Source: Bacillus sp. FJAT-18017 (GTDB taxonomy: Bacteria; Bacillota; Bacilli; Bacillales; Cytobacillaceae). From it: a stretch of 64,000 bases of DNA. Below the pieces are notes generated by a model. It worked only from the letters and a program-made list of their open reading frames with translations. It was not told where the DNA came from and did not search any database. The DNA lies in NCBI RefSeq assembly GCF_001278805.1, contig NZ_CP012602.1, forward strand, positions 3,128,501 to 3,192,500, in the 5' to 3' direction. Below are positions 36,821 through 47,511 of this stretch, piece after piece; within the stretch, counting starts at the first letter, position 1; every line of letters starts with the position of its first letter. A program made the position numbers and the translations under genes.

Positions 36821-36875
36821 GTCAATCTAGTTGACGATTTTTCTATTTCGTGATATAATTAACTTAGTTGACAAT
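36821..36875 (+). promoter_or_regulatory. carD promoter with two MarR-type operators
   Basis: TTGACG (36831-36836), 17-bp spacer and TATAAT (36854-36859) form a strong sigma-A promoter. GTCAATCTAGTTGAC (36821-36835) overlaps the -35, and a second imperfect copy TTAACTTAGTTGAC lies downstream of the -10 (about 36859-36872). The same palindrome occurs at the gyrB and marR promoters. Confidence 0.75.
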
Positions 36876-36895
36876 TTAAATGGGAGTGTAGATAC

Positions 36896-37396
36896 ATGTA
36901 TAACATCGGGGATTTGATTATTTATTCTGCACACGGTATTTGTGAAATTGATGATATTTGCGAGAAGACAATCGCAGGGGTTACCAAGAACTATTACGTG
37001 ATGCATCCATTGGACAATAGCCATAAGCTCACTATTAGTACTCCAGTAGACAACCAAAGAGTCATTATGAAGGAATTGATTCATGAAGACGATGCCTTGG
37101 CACTCCTTAATTCTTTCAAAAAGCCCGGAAAGTTATGGATTGACAATCCGAACTTGAGAAACCAAAAGTATCACGAAATTGTATCAAAAGGTAATCGACT
37201 TGAAATTGCTAAAATCATTAATACGTTAATGAGACGGCAAATAGAAGTCGAGTTGGAGGGCAAAAAATTTTATGAACAAGATAGAAAATTGCTGCTCGGC
37301 CTTCAAAATATTCTTTTTAAGGAATTAGCTATTAAATTGAACATGACTTCTGATGAGGTTCATGAAAAGGTTGTAACATTCATCCAACAAAAATAA
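36896..37396 (+). CDS. CarD-family transcriptional regulator
   Basis: 166 aa, ATG with a GGGAG site. N-terminal CarD/TRCF RNA-polymerase-interacting Tudor-like domain (FNIGDL-type start YNIGDLIIYSAHGICEID, then NYYVMHPLDNSHKLTISTPV), followed by an all-helical C-terminal region (residues 75-166). CarD proteins bind the polymerase beta lobe and act at promoters. It is convergent with gyrB and shares operator and promoter layout with gyrB and marR, so it is probably in the same regulon. Confidence 0.85.
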   Translation: MYNIGDLIIYSAHGICEIDDICEKTIAGVTKNYYVMHPLDNSHKLTISTPVDNQRVIMKELIHEDDALALLNSFKKPGKLWIDNPNLRNQKYHEIVSKGNRLEIAKIINTLMRRQIEVELEGKKFYEQDRKLLLGLQNILFKELAIKLNMTSDEVHEKVVTFIQQK

Positions 37397-37398
37397 GA

Positions 37399-37434
37399 AA
37401 AAGGCGGACCTTTAAATTCAAAGGCCCGCCTTTT
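37399..37434. terminator. Bidirectional terminator between carD and gyrB
   Basis: AAAGGCGG-A-CCTTT pairs with AAAGG-C-CCGCCTTT, with A and T tracts on either side. Confidence 0.8.
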
Positions 37435-37466
37435 TGCTGTTTTTATATCATGGTTAAATCAAGGTA

Positions 37467-39413
<1,947 letters not shown>

Positions 39414-39452
39414 CTAACTCTATGCACATTTTCCTTGCCGACTTGATATTTC

Positions 39453-39512
39453 GTCAACAAGGTTGACTAATTTATTTTACTAAAAAACCCTCCTTATGTC
39501 AATCTGGTTGAC
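39453..39512 (-). promoter_or_regulatory. gyrB promoter with two operators, inside the marR terminator
   Basis: On the minus strand TTGACA (39497-39502), 17-bp spacer, TAAAAT (39474-39479). GTCAATCTGGTTGAC (39498-39512) overlaps the -35, and GTCAACAAGGTTGAC (39453-39467) lies just past the -10. The hairpin ACCCTCC/GGAGGGT with a T6 tract, the likely marR terminator, encloses the -35 region. Confidence 0.78.
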
Positions 39513-39552
39513 AACGGGAGGGTTAAAGGAATAAACCTTCTTTTATTCGGAT

Positions 39553-39990
39553 TTATATACCCCAATCAGCCTTCAATATTTCCTTTAGCGATTCAAGCTT
39601 ATCTTCACCAATACGCAATGCTATCTTTTTTTCAAGGGATGCCTTAAGGGCTTCATTTTTCTCATAGCACTCATTCCCTAGGCCCGTCAATTTAATTGAT
39701 TTCTCTTTTTTGTTGTTTTCAACATTGTGTATTTCAACAAGTCCCTTCGCTTCAAGGTTTTTTATGAACTTATGAGTAGCTTGCCTCGAGATACTGACGT
39801 TTTTGGAGACATATGAGATGGTAGGATGTTTTTTATAGATGCGCGACATAATGTACCATTCAGAGTTGGAGATATAGATTTCACTATTATCATTCCACGA
39901 TTTTTCAGCAATTTCACGAACCAATCCGTGGCGCTCGCTAAGTAAATCGATAAGATCAAGATTCTGTAATAATTCCGAGCTTTGGCTCAA
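39553..39990 (-). CDS. MarR-family transcriptional regulator
   Basis: 145 aa from a TTG at 39990 with an AAGGAG site. Winged helix-turn-helix: WYIMSRIYKKHPTISYVSK, then VSISRQATHKFIKNLEAKGLVEI, wing NKKEKSIKLTGLG, and C-terminal dimer helices. MarR proteins are dimeric repressors released by small ligands or oxidation. It lies directly upstream of gyrB on the same strand. Its own promoter carries the palindrome GTCAACAAAGTTTAC, so autorepression together with control of gyrB and carD is inferred. Confidence 0.88.
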   Translation of the reverse strand: MSQSSELLQNLDLIDLLSERHGLVREIAEKSWNDNSEIYISNSEWYIMSRIYKKHPTISYVSKNVSISRQATHKFIKNLEAKGLVEIHNVENNKKEKSIKLTGLGNECYEKNEALKASLEKKIALRIGEDKLESLKEILKADWGI

Positions 39991-40022
39991 ATTGGCTCAC
40001 TCCTTCGGTTTGTTCGCCACCT

Positions 40023-40061
40023 ACTATACAAAATCGAAATAAACTTGTCAACAAAGTTTAC
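40023..40061 (-). promoter_or_regulatory. marR promoter and operator
   Basis: On the minus strand TTGACA (40046-40051), 17-bp spacer and TATAGT (40023-40028). GTCAACAAAGTTTAC (40047-40061) overlaps the -35, as at gyrB and carD. Confidence 0.75.
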
Positions 40062-40076
40062 GTTTTTTACGAAAAA

Positions 40077-40105
40077 ACCAGCCCCGAGTTTACTCAGGGC
40101 TGGTT
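40077..40105 (-). terminator. Terminator of the glnRA operon
   Basis: AACCAGCCC-CGAGT pairs with ACTCAGGGCTGGTT; T6 tract on the minus strand. Confidence 0.8.
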
Positions 40106-40125
40106 ATAGTGTAGATGTACTTTGT

Positions 40126-41460
40126 TTAATACATTGTCATGTATTGCTCGCGCTCCCAAGGGTGAACCTGTGTTCTAAACATATCCCATTCGATTTCTTT
40201 CGCTTCAACGAAGTGTTCGAAGATATGCTCACCAAGTGCGGAGACAATAACTTCATCAGATTTCAGGTATTCCAGTGCTTGTGCTAGTGTTGCCGGAAGA
40301 TCAGTTATGCCTTCCGCAATCCGCTCTTCTCTGTCCATTACATAGATGTTGCGGTCAACCGGCGCAGGCGGCGTAAGCTTGTTTTTGATGCCATCAAGCC
40401 CTGCCTTCAGAAGTACAGCCATTGCAAGATATGGATTTGCTGCAGGGTCAACACTTCTCACCTCTACACGCGTACTTAGACCGCGCGATGCAGGAATACG
40501 AACAAGTGGAGATCTGTTTTGAGCAGACCAGGCAACATAGCAAGGCGCTTCATAACCTGGTACAAGGCGCTTGTATGAATTTACAGTCGGATTCGTAACT
40601 GCAGTAAAGTTTGTAGCGTGCTTCAAAATACCAGCAATAAATTGATATGCAGTTTCACTAAGCTTGAGTTCGCCTTCAGTGTCAAAGAATGCATTTTCAC
40701 CGTTTTTAAACAATGAAAGGTTGCAGTGCATTCCGGATCCGCTTACTCCAAAGAGCGGCTTCGGCATAAATGTTGCATGCAAGCCGTGCTTCCTTGCAAT
40801 AGTTTTGACAACAAGCTTGAATGTTTGAATATCGTCACATGCTCTAATTGCATCAGCATATTTAAAATCGATTTCGTGCTGGCCAGGTGCCACTTCGTGA
40901 TGGGAAGCTTCGATTTCAAAGCCCATTTCTTCAAGTTCGAGAACGATATCACGGCGGCAGTTTTCACCAAGGTCAGTCGGAGCAAGGTCGAAATATCCCC
41001 CATTGTCGTTCAGCTCAAGAGTAGGCTCACCCTTATGATCAAGCTTGAACAAGAAGAATTCTGGTTCAGGCCCCAGATTGAAATTCGTGAAGCCAAGCTC
41101 TTCCATTTCCTTAAGAATCTTTTTCAAGTTATTGCGCGGATCACCGGAAAACGGTGTACCGTCTGAATTGTAGATATCACAAATCAACCGCGCTACCTTG
41201 CCTTTTTCAGCGGTCCATGGGAATACAACCCATGTATCAAGGTCTGGATAAAGAAGCATATCGGATTCTTCAATACGGACGAAGCCTTCAATGGAGGATC
41301 CGTCAAACATCATCTTGTTATCAAGTGCTTTATCAAGCTGGGAAACTGGAATTTCCACATTCTTAATGGTTCCCAGGATGTCGGTGAACTGCAACCGGAT
41401 GAATTTCACATTATCTTCATTTGCTAAACGTTTAATGTCTTCTCTAGTAAATCTACTCAA
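40126..41460 (-). CDS. glnA: Glutamine synthetase, type I-alpha
   Basis: 444 aa, the Gram-positive GSI-alpha length without an adenylylation insert. Beta-grasp domain with [14 protein letters not shown], then FDGSSIEGF, catalytic [32 protein letters not shown] and the ATP/phosphate-binding [13 protein letters not shown]. It makes glutamine from glutamate, ammonia and ATP. In Bacillus the feedback-inhibited enzyme also controls GlnR and TnrA by protein contact. It follows glnR in one operon. Confidence 0.97.
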   Translation of the reverse strand: MSRFTREDIKRLANEDNVKFIRLQFTDILGTIKNVEIPVSQLDKALDNKMMFDGSSIEGFVRIEESDMLLYPDLDTWVVFPWTAEKGKVARLICDIYNSDGTPFSGDPRNNLKKILKEMEELGFTNFNLGPEPEFFLFKLDHKGEPTLELNDNGGYFDLAPTDLGENCRRDIVLELEEMGFEIEASHHEVAPGQHEIDFKYADAIRACDDIQTFKLVVKTIARKHGLHATFMPKPLFGVSGSGMHCNLSLFKNGENAFFDTEGELKLSETAYQFIAGILKHATNFTAVTNPTVNSYKRLVPGYEAPCYVAWSAQNRSPLVRIPASRGLSTRVEVRSVDPAANPYLAMAVLLKAGLDGIKNKLTPPAPVDRNIYVMDREERIAEGITDLPATLAQALEYLKSDEVIVSALGEHIFEHFVEAKEIEWDMFRTQVHPWEREQYMTMY

Positions 41461-41605
41461 GTAACTTCCTCCTTTAATTTAAATGACAGTTCGTGGGTTC
41501 TCTCAATCCCACTAATAGGCAGCAAAGCGAATTTTTCGATAGGGAGATCCCAACCTTTAGGCTCAGCTGCCTGCAAGAAAGGCTAACCGACTTTTAAGAC
41601 CGGTT

Positions 41606-42004
41606 TTAATGAAAGAACCGGAACATGTCCCCTTGCCTGAGCGTAGAACGGTTAAACCGTCCAGCCTGCAGCAACTCATTGCGAAGCAACTTCCTTAACT
41701 CATCATTGGTAAGATTCTTTTTTGGTTTTTCTACCGCTTCAAGTTCCGGCTGTTCGGATTGCTTTACAAGGAATAACTGCTTGATTCCCGCCATATTTAT
41801 TCCACGGTCAATCAATTCCTTAATTTCGAGCAAACGATCAATATCGTTCAAACTAAACATCCGCCTGTTTCCTTCTGTTCTTGCTGGAGAAATCAACTGG
41901 TGTTCTTCATAATATCGGATTTGCCGTGCAGTCAAATCTGTAAGCTGCATCACAATTCCGATCGGAAACAGCGGCATGGAGCGGCGGATTTCACTTCCCC
42001 CCAT
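41606..42004 (-). CDS. glnR: Nitrogen repressor GlnR (MerR family)
   Basis: 132 aa. MerR-type winged [23 protein letters not shown], then [20 protein letters not shown], a dimer helix, and a C-terminal tail ([22 protein letters not shown]) that serves as the autoinhibitory and GlnA-contact region. It represses glnRA in nitrogen excess. Good GGGAGG site; 145 bp ahead of glnA. Confidence 0.95.
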   Translation of the reverse strand: MGGSEIRRSMPLFPIGIVMQLTDLTARQIRYYEEHQLISPARTEGNRRMFSLNDIDRLLEIKELIDRGINMAGIKQLFLVKQSEQPELEAVEKPKKNLTNDELRKLLRNELLQAGRFNRSTLRQGDMFRFFH

Positions 42005-42036
42005 GATTTCTCCTCCCTTTTGTGTATCATAGTTGA

Positions 42037-42087
42037 ATTATATTCAATGTAATGTATGTTGTCAATCTTATGTCAGGTTTTCTAACA
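42037..42087 (-). promoter_or_regulatory. glnRA promoter and GlnR/TnrA boxes
   Basis: On the minus strand TTGACA (42060-42065), 17-bp spacer, TATAAT (42037-42042). TGTCAGGTTTTCTAACA (42071-42087) fits TGTNA-N7-TNACA exactly; a weaker box lies between about 42049 and 42065. This is the two-operator layout of the B. subtilis glnRA promoter. Confidence 0.85.
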
Positions 42088-42329
42088 TGGTTTTTGAATC
42101 CAGGGGGAAAGTAAATGAAGAATACTTCATTTAGCGGGAGGACCTACAGCCACTTCTCATTTGTCGCTCAAAGCGGGAAAAACTATTCCTGTACTCGCTT
42201 TCCCTTTGATCCGCATTCTAAAACTTTTTCTTAAGAAATGGGAAATACTGAGTCCACGCAACTATCCATCTTTTACGGCTAATTAGATGGGCAAAAGACC
42301 AATCATTGCGCGGTAAGGTCTAAGAAATT

Positions 42330-42598
42330 CTATTGACGACCGGGGCCACCATTCCTTTACCAGCAGGGTCGCCAAGAACCTCTATTGACGACCGTAGCTA
42401 CTCATACTTTACCCGCACAGTCGTCAAGAACCTCTATTGACGACCGCAGCTACTCATTCTTTACCCGCAGAGTCGTCAAGAACCTCTATTGACGACCGTA
42501 GCTACTAATTCTTTACCCGCGGAGTCGTCAAGAACCTCTATTGACGACCGGGCTCTCCATTCCATAATCAGCAGAGACCCCTTATTAACCACCATTCC
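42330..42598. repeat. Five tandem copies of a 52-bp unit
   Basis: Units starting CTATTGACGACCG recur at 42330, 42382, 42434, 42486 and 42538, exactly 52 bp apart. Inside each, TTGACGAC is matched by GTCGTCAA about 30 bp on, so every unit, or every junction, can fold into an eight-base-pair hairpin. The first and last units are diverged. The rest of 42088-42677 holds no gene. Confidence 0.9.
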
Positions 42599-42648
42599 CA
42601 CTATTTTTTACTGCTCGCGTTGTGTGATCCAAAACAACAACGCGAAAA

Positions 42649-42670
42649 GACAGCGGTATATCCCGCTGTC
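42649..42670 (-). terminator. Terminator of the hflX-ynbB unit
   Basis: GACAGCGG pairs with CCGCTGTC around TATATC; T tract on the minus strand. Confidence 0.8.
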
Positions 42671-42677
42671 CTTCTTC

Positions 42678-43940
42678 TTATGCCATTTTATTTTCTATCA
42701 ATCGATCCAGCGCCAGACAAACAGCGATTTTTACATGGGAATACGTCAATCCGCCCTGAACATACGCTACAAAAGGCGGTCTAAGCGGGCCGTCAGCTGT
42801 CAATTCAATGCTTGCTCCCTGTATGAATGTCCCTGCTGCCATAATGACATCGTCCTCATAACCCGGCATATAGGCTGGATACGGAGTTACATAAGAATTT
42901 ACCGGTGAGGCATACTGGATGGCCTGGCAAAAAGCGACCATCCGCTCGCGGTCATCAAACTGAACGGATTGAATCAAATCAGTCCTCTTTGCGTCCCAGC
43001 TTGGATGCGACGTCATCCCGAATCTCTCCAGTATTGCCGAAGTGAAGACTGCTCCTTTGAGTGCCTGCCCAACAACATGAGGAGCCAGAAAGAACCCTTG
43101 ATACATCTCCTGGAGACTGTATAGCGATGCTCCAGCCTCGGCACCAATCCCAGGAGACGTCATCCGATACGAACATGAGTCCACGTATTCCTGTTTCCCT
43201 ACAATGTAACCGCCTGTTTTAGCTATGCCGCCACCTGGATTCTTTATAAGCGAGCCTGCCATCAAATCGGCTCCAACATGGCAAGGCTCCATCGTTTCAA
43301 CAAATTCTCCGTAGCAATTGTCCACAAACACGACAACATCACTTTTAATTTCCTTTACAAATTTGCACATCTGGCCGATTTCCTCAACCGTGAAGGACGG
43401 TCTTGTTGCGTATCCTTTGGAACGCTGAATTCCGATCATTTTGGTATTTGGCTTAATTGCATCGGCAACTCCCTGCCAGTCTATCCCGCCGTCTGGTGTC
43501 AGTTCAACACTGTTATAAGAAATACCAAATTCCTTCAACGATCCATTGCCAGTTCCGCGAATCCCCACGATTTCTTCGAGTGTGTCGTAAGGTTTTCCTG
43601 TTATGTATAAAAGCTCATCGCCCGGCCGGAGGATTCCAAAGAGCGCGATAGAAATCGCATGGGTGCCCGATATAATTTGCGGCCTTACAAGCCCGGCCTC
43701 GGCCCCAAAAACGTCTGCATAAATGCTGGCCAGCACGTCCCGGCCAGCGTCATCATAACCATAGCCTGTAGAAGGAATGAAATGAGAGTCACTGACCTTA
43801 TGTTTTTGAAAGCTCTGGAGGACACGGAATTGATTAATTTCTGCAGTAGCGTCAATTTCCTCGTGAACTTCCTGTACTTGAACCTCTACCTCCTTTGAAA
43901 GTTGTTTTAATTTGTCCCCGTGTTTCATATGCTCAAACAT
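42678..43940 (-). CDS. ynbB: PLP-dependent methionine gamma-lyase family protein (YnbB)
   Basis: 420 aa. PLP fold type I, with SGTHAISIALFGILRPGDELLYITG-type sequence after residue 85, VFVDNCYGEFVE (PLP ring and N1 contacts) and the Schiff-base Lys in GSLIKNPGGGIAKTGGY. Often annotated as an aluminium resistance protein or Cys/Met-metabolism enzyme; the true reaction is unproven. It follows hflX by 14 bp and is co-transcribed, as in B. subtilis ynbAB. Confidence 0.88.
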   Translation of the reverse strand: MFEHMKHGDKLKQLSKEVEVQVQEVHEEIDATAEINQFRVLQSFQKHKVSDSHFIPSTGYGYDDAGRDVLASIYADVFGAEAGLVRPQIISGTHAISIALFGILRPGDELLYITGKPYDTLEEIVGIRGTGNGSLKEFGISYNSVELTPDGGIDWQGVADAIKPNTKMIGIQRSKGYATRPSFTVEEIGQMCKFVKEIKSDVVVFVDNCYGEFVETMEPCHVGADLMAGSLIKNPGGGIAKTGGYIVGKQEYVDSCSYRMTSPGIGAEAGASLYSLQEMYQGFFLAPHVVGQALKGAVFTSAILERFGMTSHPSWDAKRTDLIQSVQFDDRERMVAFCQAIQYASPVNSYVTPYPAYMPGYEDDVIMAAGTFIQGASIELTADGPLRPPFVAYVQGGLTYSHVKIAVCLALDRLIENKMA

Positions 43941-43954
43941 GTTGCTGCTCCATT

Positions 43955-45214
43955 CTAAACTGTATATTTTTGTAGATGCCCTGTCACTTGATGATCCCTC
44001 AAGGTATACCCTTTGCAGCTATATAGCTGATGCTCCTCAATAAAGGAAAGTTCCCTCAAAATTGTTTCATTTTTTAGCAGAGACAAGAGTTTTCCCTCTG
44101 TGGCCGGAATAAGGACATTATAAGATTCCATCATCGATATCGCTGTTTCTTCAATTTTCCTCTTCGGTGCATCCCGATCGTCTTTATCAAAAGCAGAAAT
44201 AAATGCCGTCGGCGTATTGGCGGTTGGAACGAAATCAGGATGCTGGATATCTCTTTTGTTGTAAACAGTCAATTGCGGTATATTGTGAACATCCAATTCC
44301 TCAAGCAGCCTGTTCACCGTTTTTTCATGGTGGAAATAGTCAGGGTTGGACATATCGACCACATGAAGGATTAAATCTGCTTCCTTCACCTCTTCCAGTG
44401 TTGAACGGAAAGCTGCAATCAATGACGTCGGCAAATCCTGAATGAATCCAACCGTGTCCGTTATCAAGGCAACAAAGCCGCTTGGTAAAATAACCTTCCT
44501 AGTCATTGGATCGAGGGTCGCAAACAATTGATTTTCCTCATAAGAATCTGCTTCTGAAAGCCGGTTGAATAAAGTGGACTTCCCGGCATTAGTGTAGCCC
44601 GCAATAGCAATCTGGAATGCCTTGTTCTTTTTGCGGCGCTCCCGGTAACGGTCCCGATGCTGGACGATGACCGCAAGCTGCTGCTTGATTTCATCAATCC
44701 TTCTTCTAATATGGCGCCGGTCCGATTCGAGTTTCGTTTCACCAGGGCCCCGAGTACCGATACCTGCACCAAGACGGGATAACGCTATACCCTGCCCCGC
44801 CAGGCGCGGCAAAAGATACTGAAGTTGGGCGAGTTCCACCTGTAGCTTTCCTTCTTTGGAACGGGCTCGCTGGGCAAAGATATCCAGAATCAGCTGTGTC
44901 CGATCGATAATCCTTGCATCAAGTTCAGAGCCAAGGTTCCGCTTTTGGCTAGGAGAAAGTTCATCATTAAAAATAACAAGGTCCGCTTCAAGCTGCTCTA
45001 CCAGCCCCTTTAGCTCCTCTACCTTCCCTTTGCCAATGTATGTAGCAGAATGGATTCTTTCCCGTTTCTGAATAACCGACACCAGGACTTCTCCCCTTGC
45101 CGTTTCGGTAAGGGAAACCAGCTCCTCCATCGAATATTGAAAACGGAGATCATCATCTTCTGTAGTCTGACACCCGACCAGGATTGCCCTTTCTTTCTCT
45201 AACTTGGTTTCCAT
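43955..45214 (-). CDS. hflX: GTPase HflX (YnbA)
   Basis: 419 aa. N-terminal HflX domain ([27 protein letters not shown]), glycine-rich [13 protein letters not shown] linker, then an Obg/Era-type GTPase: [12 protein letters not shown] (G1), [11 protein letters not shown] (G2), [10 protein letters not shown] (G3) and YNKRD (G4). HflX binds 50S subunits and splits or rescues stalled ribosomes under stress. Start ATG at 45214 upstream of ynbB. Confidence 0.95.
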   Translation of the reverse strand: METKLEKERAILVGCQTTEDDDLRFQYSMEELVSLTETARGEVLVSVIQKRERIHSATYIGKGKVEELKGLVEQLEADLVIFNDELSPSQKRNLGSELDARIIDRTQLILDIFAQRARSKEGKLQVELAQLQYLLPRLAGQGIALSRLGAGIGTRGPGETKLESDRRHIRRRIDEIKQQLAVIVQHRDRYRERRKKNKAFQIAIAGYTNAGKSTLFNRLSEADSYEENQLFATLDPMTRKVILPSGFVALITDTVGFIQDLPTSLIAAFRSTLEEVKEADLILHVVDMSNPDYFHHEKTVNRLLEELDVHNIPQLTVYNKRDIQHPDFVPTANTPTAFISAFDKDDRDAPKRKIEETAISMMESYNVLIPATEGKLLSLLKNETILRELSFIEEHQLYSCKGYTLRDHQVTGHLQKYTV

Positions 45215-45706
45215 GAGCCCACCTCATTTCGGTTTTCTTTTTCCCATCATACCAAAACTTCATTGAATACTCTAATCCTGAAAAGTCCAATCTTTATGAG
45301 ACGGTCAATTTTTGACGTATCGAATTTGTTACCATTTGTGTCCAACTAGTGAATACTGGCGATATAATTGTGACAATGGGGGATATATTTTCAGAACCGT
45401 CCGATAAATTTGTGGAAAAGGGGGATATATTTCTAAAACAGTCCGATATAAATTTTCAGTAACGGGGGGATAAACTCTTTTCGACGGGGCAGCTGCGGAT
45501 ACTAGTTAACCTGTTTATACAAAACGGATCCACATCTCAAAGGTTGCCCAACATCGTCCTTCATTCCGCAGCCAACCCAGCTGTGTACCAAGAAAAATCA
45601 CAGCGTGACAGGCACTGTTCCCATTTTTCGCAGCGCTGGCAAAAAACCAAACCCCAACAGGAACCGTACACCGCAAAAAAAGAGGCCGAGGCCTCTTTCA
45701 GTAAAA
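45215..45706. other. Intergenic stretch with G-rich repeats and terminator
   Basis: GGGGGATATATTT occurs at 45378-45390 and again at 45420-45432, each followed about 9 bp later by GTCCGATA; a third partial copy (GGGGGGATAAA) is near 45464. The hairpin AAAGAGGCC/GGCCTCTTT at about 45679-45699 ends the glutaredoxin gene on the minus strand. No coding sequence is supported. Confidence 0.55.
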
Positions 45707-45940
45707 TCACTTATTCACATACTGCATCAGGGTTTCAGGGTCGAAGCCGAGTACCCAATGGCCGTTTACTTTTGTTTGCGGCACACCCATTTGTCCTGTT
45801 TCTTCGACCAACCGATTAGCAGCAATCGGATCATTTTGTACATTAACTACTTTATAGTCCAATCCTTGAGCCTCAAGGAAGTTTTTCATCATTGTGCAGT
45901 ACGGTCAAGTGTTGGTTGTGTAAACTGTAATATCGTTCAT
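45707..45940 (-). CDS. Glutaredoxin-like selenoprotein (UPYC motif, UGA read as Sec)
   Basis: 77 aa from the ATG at 45940, which has a full AGGAGG site. The TGA at 45905-45907 is codon 12: MNDITVYTTNT-U-PYC. Sec thus replaces the N-terminal, nucleophilic Cys of the CPYC glutaredoxin/NrdH motif. The rest stays in frame and homologous: MMKNFLEAQGLDYKVVNVQ, the cis-Pro loop GVPQTKVNG, and the GFDPETLMQYV ending. Starting at the internal ATG pair (codons 17-18) would lose the active site and has no ribosome site. Expected role: thiol-disulfide exchange, with higher reactivity from Sec. It is monocistronic between hflX and spoVK. Confidence 0.92.
45863..45907 (-). promoter_or_regulatory. Sec UGA codon and SECIS-like hairpin of the glutaredoxin gene
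   Basis: TGA (45905-45907) is followed after 25 nt by the perfect hairpin TCCTTGA-GGC-TCAAGGA (45879-45863). The loop starts 32 nt after UGA and begins GG. This is within the 16-37 nt window and loop rule reported for bacterial SECIS elements. The same GG loop start is seen in selW. Confidence 0.75.
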
Positions 45941-46093
45941 TTTCCATTCCTCCTATCATCTTACTCATAAAGTAGCAAATCGGCTTACCTCTTACAAATT
46001 ATCTGCCCAAAAGCCATAAAGAATACTCTCCTTAATTGTCTTTCCCTCTTTTTTCGTTTTTAAGCAAAAAAAATAGACCCTCAAATAGGGTCA

Positions 46094-47050
46094 TTACTCT
46101 TCCTCAAAAATAAGGTCATTGCTGCGGATTGTCATAAGGTCGTGCCTGTCATAGCTGCTTTGCAGCAAAAGTCTCATAGCCTGGGCACGGATCGATTTTT
46201 CAATAATGTTTCTGATATACCGCCCATTTGAAAAAGCGTTCGGAGACAAGGTGGACCTTAGCCAGACCAAATGCTCACGCAGTTTCCGTTCCGCTTCGTG
46301 GCTTAGTGCATAATCGCGTTCCTTTGCCATTCGTTCGGCAATTTCCATCAGCTGGTCAATTTTATAATCAGGAAAATCAATTACTAGCGGGAAGCGGGAA
46401 TGCAAGCCAGGATTAAGCGAAAGAAAATAATCCATTTCACGAGAGTAGCCAGCAAGGATCAAAATAAAATCATGCTGTTTGTCTTCCATATGCTTTACTA
46501 ATGTATCAATGGCTTCCTTGCCAAAATCCTTTTCGCCGCCACGCCCAAGAGAATATGCTTCGTCAACGAACAAAATGCCACCCAGCGCTTTTTTGACCAG
46601 GTCGCGGGTTTTTTGTGCAGTATGCCCGATATATTCCCCAACCAAATCCGCTCGCTCCGCTTCTATCAGATGCCCTTTGGATAGAACATTCATCTTCTGA
46701 AACAGTTTCCCAATCAGCCTGGCAACGGTAGTTTTCCCTGTTCCAGGGTTGCCTTTGAACATCATATGAAGCGCCTGTTTTTTGGCTTTCAATCCTGCTT
46801 CCTCGCGTTTTTTGTTTATATAAATCCAGGCATAAATCTCTTTTATGGTTTTTTTCATTTCCTCCATACCAACTAACGCGCCCAACTCTTCTTCTATTTC
46901 TTTTAAGGCGGCATGTTCCTGGCTGGTTATACGAGGTGATGTCTGAGGGAGGCTTAACTCCTTCGTGGCAGGCTTTCGTTTTTGGCTGTTCAGGACAATG
47001 CTGATTTGCCCATTGTCTTTCATGCGCATAGGCTGGTCCAAAGCGTTCAC
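46094..47050 (-). CDS. spoVK: Stage V sporulation protein K (AAA ATPase)
   Basis: 318 aa. One AAA+ CbxX/CfqX-type module: Walker A GNPGTGKTT near residue 110, Walker B GGILFVDEAYSL, sensor 1 FILILAGYSREMD and Arg finger region LNPGLHSRFP. In B. subtilis it is made in the mother cell and needed for spore maturation. An N-terminal variable part of about 75 residues precedes it. Position before hfq-miaA is conserved. Confidence 0.93.
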   Translation of the reverse strand: MNALDQPMRMKDNGQISIVLNSQKRKPATKELSLPQTSPRITSQEHAALKEIEEELGALVGMEEMKKTIKEIYAWIYINKKREEAGLKAKKQALHMMFKGNPGTGKTTVARLIGKLFQKMNVLSKGHLIEAERADLVGEYIGHTAQKTRDLVKKALGGILFVDEAYSLGRGGEKDFGKEAIDTLVKHMEDKQHDFILILAGYSREMDYFLSLNPGLHSRFPLVIDFPDYKIDQLMEIAERMAKERDYALSHEAERKLREHLVWLRSTLSPNAFSNGRYIRNIIEKSIRAQAMRLLLQSSYDRHDLMTIRSNDLIFEEE

Positions 47051-47207
47051 CTCTCATCATCAAACAGTATACGCATTCTTGGCTGTAAAGTTTTAAGGAA
47101 CAGGCTTTGGAAACCTGGCTCCCCTTTCTGGAATAGGAATCCTTCTGGGAAAGCCCTCCTTCTTACTATACTTATTCAACCGCACCATAAAATATATGGA
47201 AAAATAA

Positions 47208-47232
47208 AAAAGGCCCAAAAATGGGCCTGTTT
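47208..47232 (-). terminator. Terminator of the miaA-hfq operon
   Basis: AGGCCCA pairs with TGGGCCT; T6 tract on the minus strand. Confidence 0.75.
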
Positions 47233-47253
47233 ATCTTAGATCATTAGGGTTTA

Positions 47254-47481
47254 TTAGCCTTCAAGGTCCAATTGGACATTGCGGGCAGGAGCAAACGTAG
47301 AAATGGCATGCTTATATACAAGCTGCTGTTTCCCTTCGGATTCAAACAGGACAGTAAAGTTATCGAAACCTTTGATTTGGCCTCTCAATTGAAACCCGTT
47401 CAAAAGGAATACAGTTACATTTGTGTTGTCCTTGCGAAGCTGGTTCAAAAATTGGTCCTGAATATTGATGGCTGTTTTCAT
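47254..47481 (-). CDS. hfq: RNA chaperone Hfq
   Basis: 75 aa, the compact Firmicutes form. Sm1 motif with [19 protein letters not shown] and [19 protein letters not shown]; Sm2 with [13 protein letters not shown] (YKHA replaces the proteobacterial YKHAIST-type contact). It forms hexamers that bind A-rich and U-rich RNA. It lies 30 bp after miaA, as in most bacteria. Confidence 0.96.
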   Translation of the reverse strand: MKTAINIQDQFLNQLRKDNTNVTVFLLNGFQLRGQIKGFDNFTVLFESEGKQQLVYKHAISTFAPARNVQLDLEG

Positions 47482-47511
47482 AATAAAAATCCTCCTCTTT
47501 TATCTCTACTA

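Noticed and set aside
36429..36853. Short overlapping open frames in the gene-free stretch
   Set aside because: No ribosome sites, they overlap the orphan terminator and the carD promoter, and composition is not coding.
42330..42598. Possible CRISPR array
   Set aside because: The units repeat over their whole 52 bp, spacers are nearly identical to each other, and no cas genes are present.
45707..45892. A 61-residue glutaredoxin starting at the internal ATG pair
   Set aside because: It lacks the active-site motif and ribosome site; the true start is at 45940 with Sec at codon 12.
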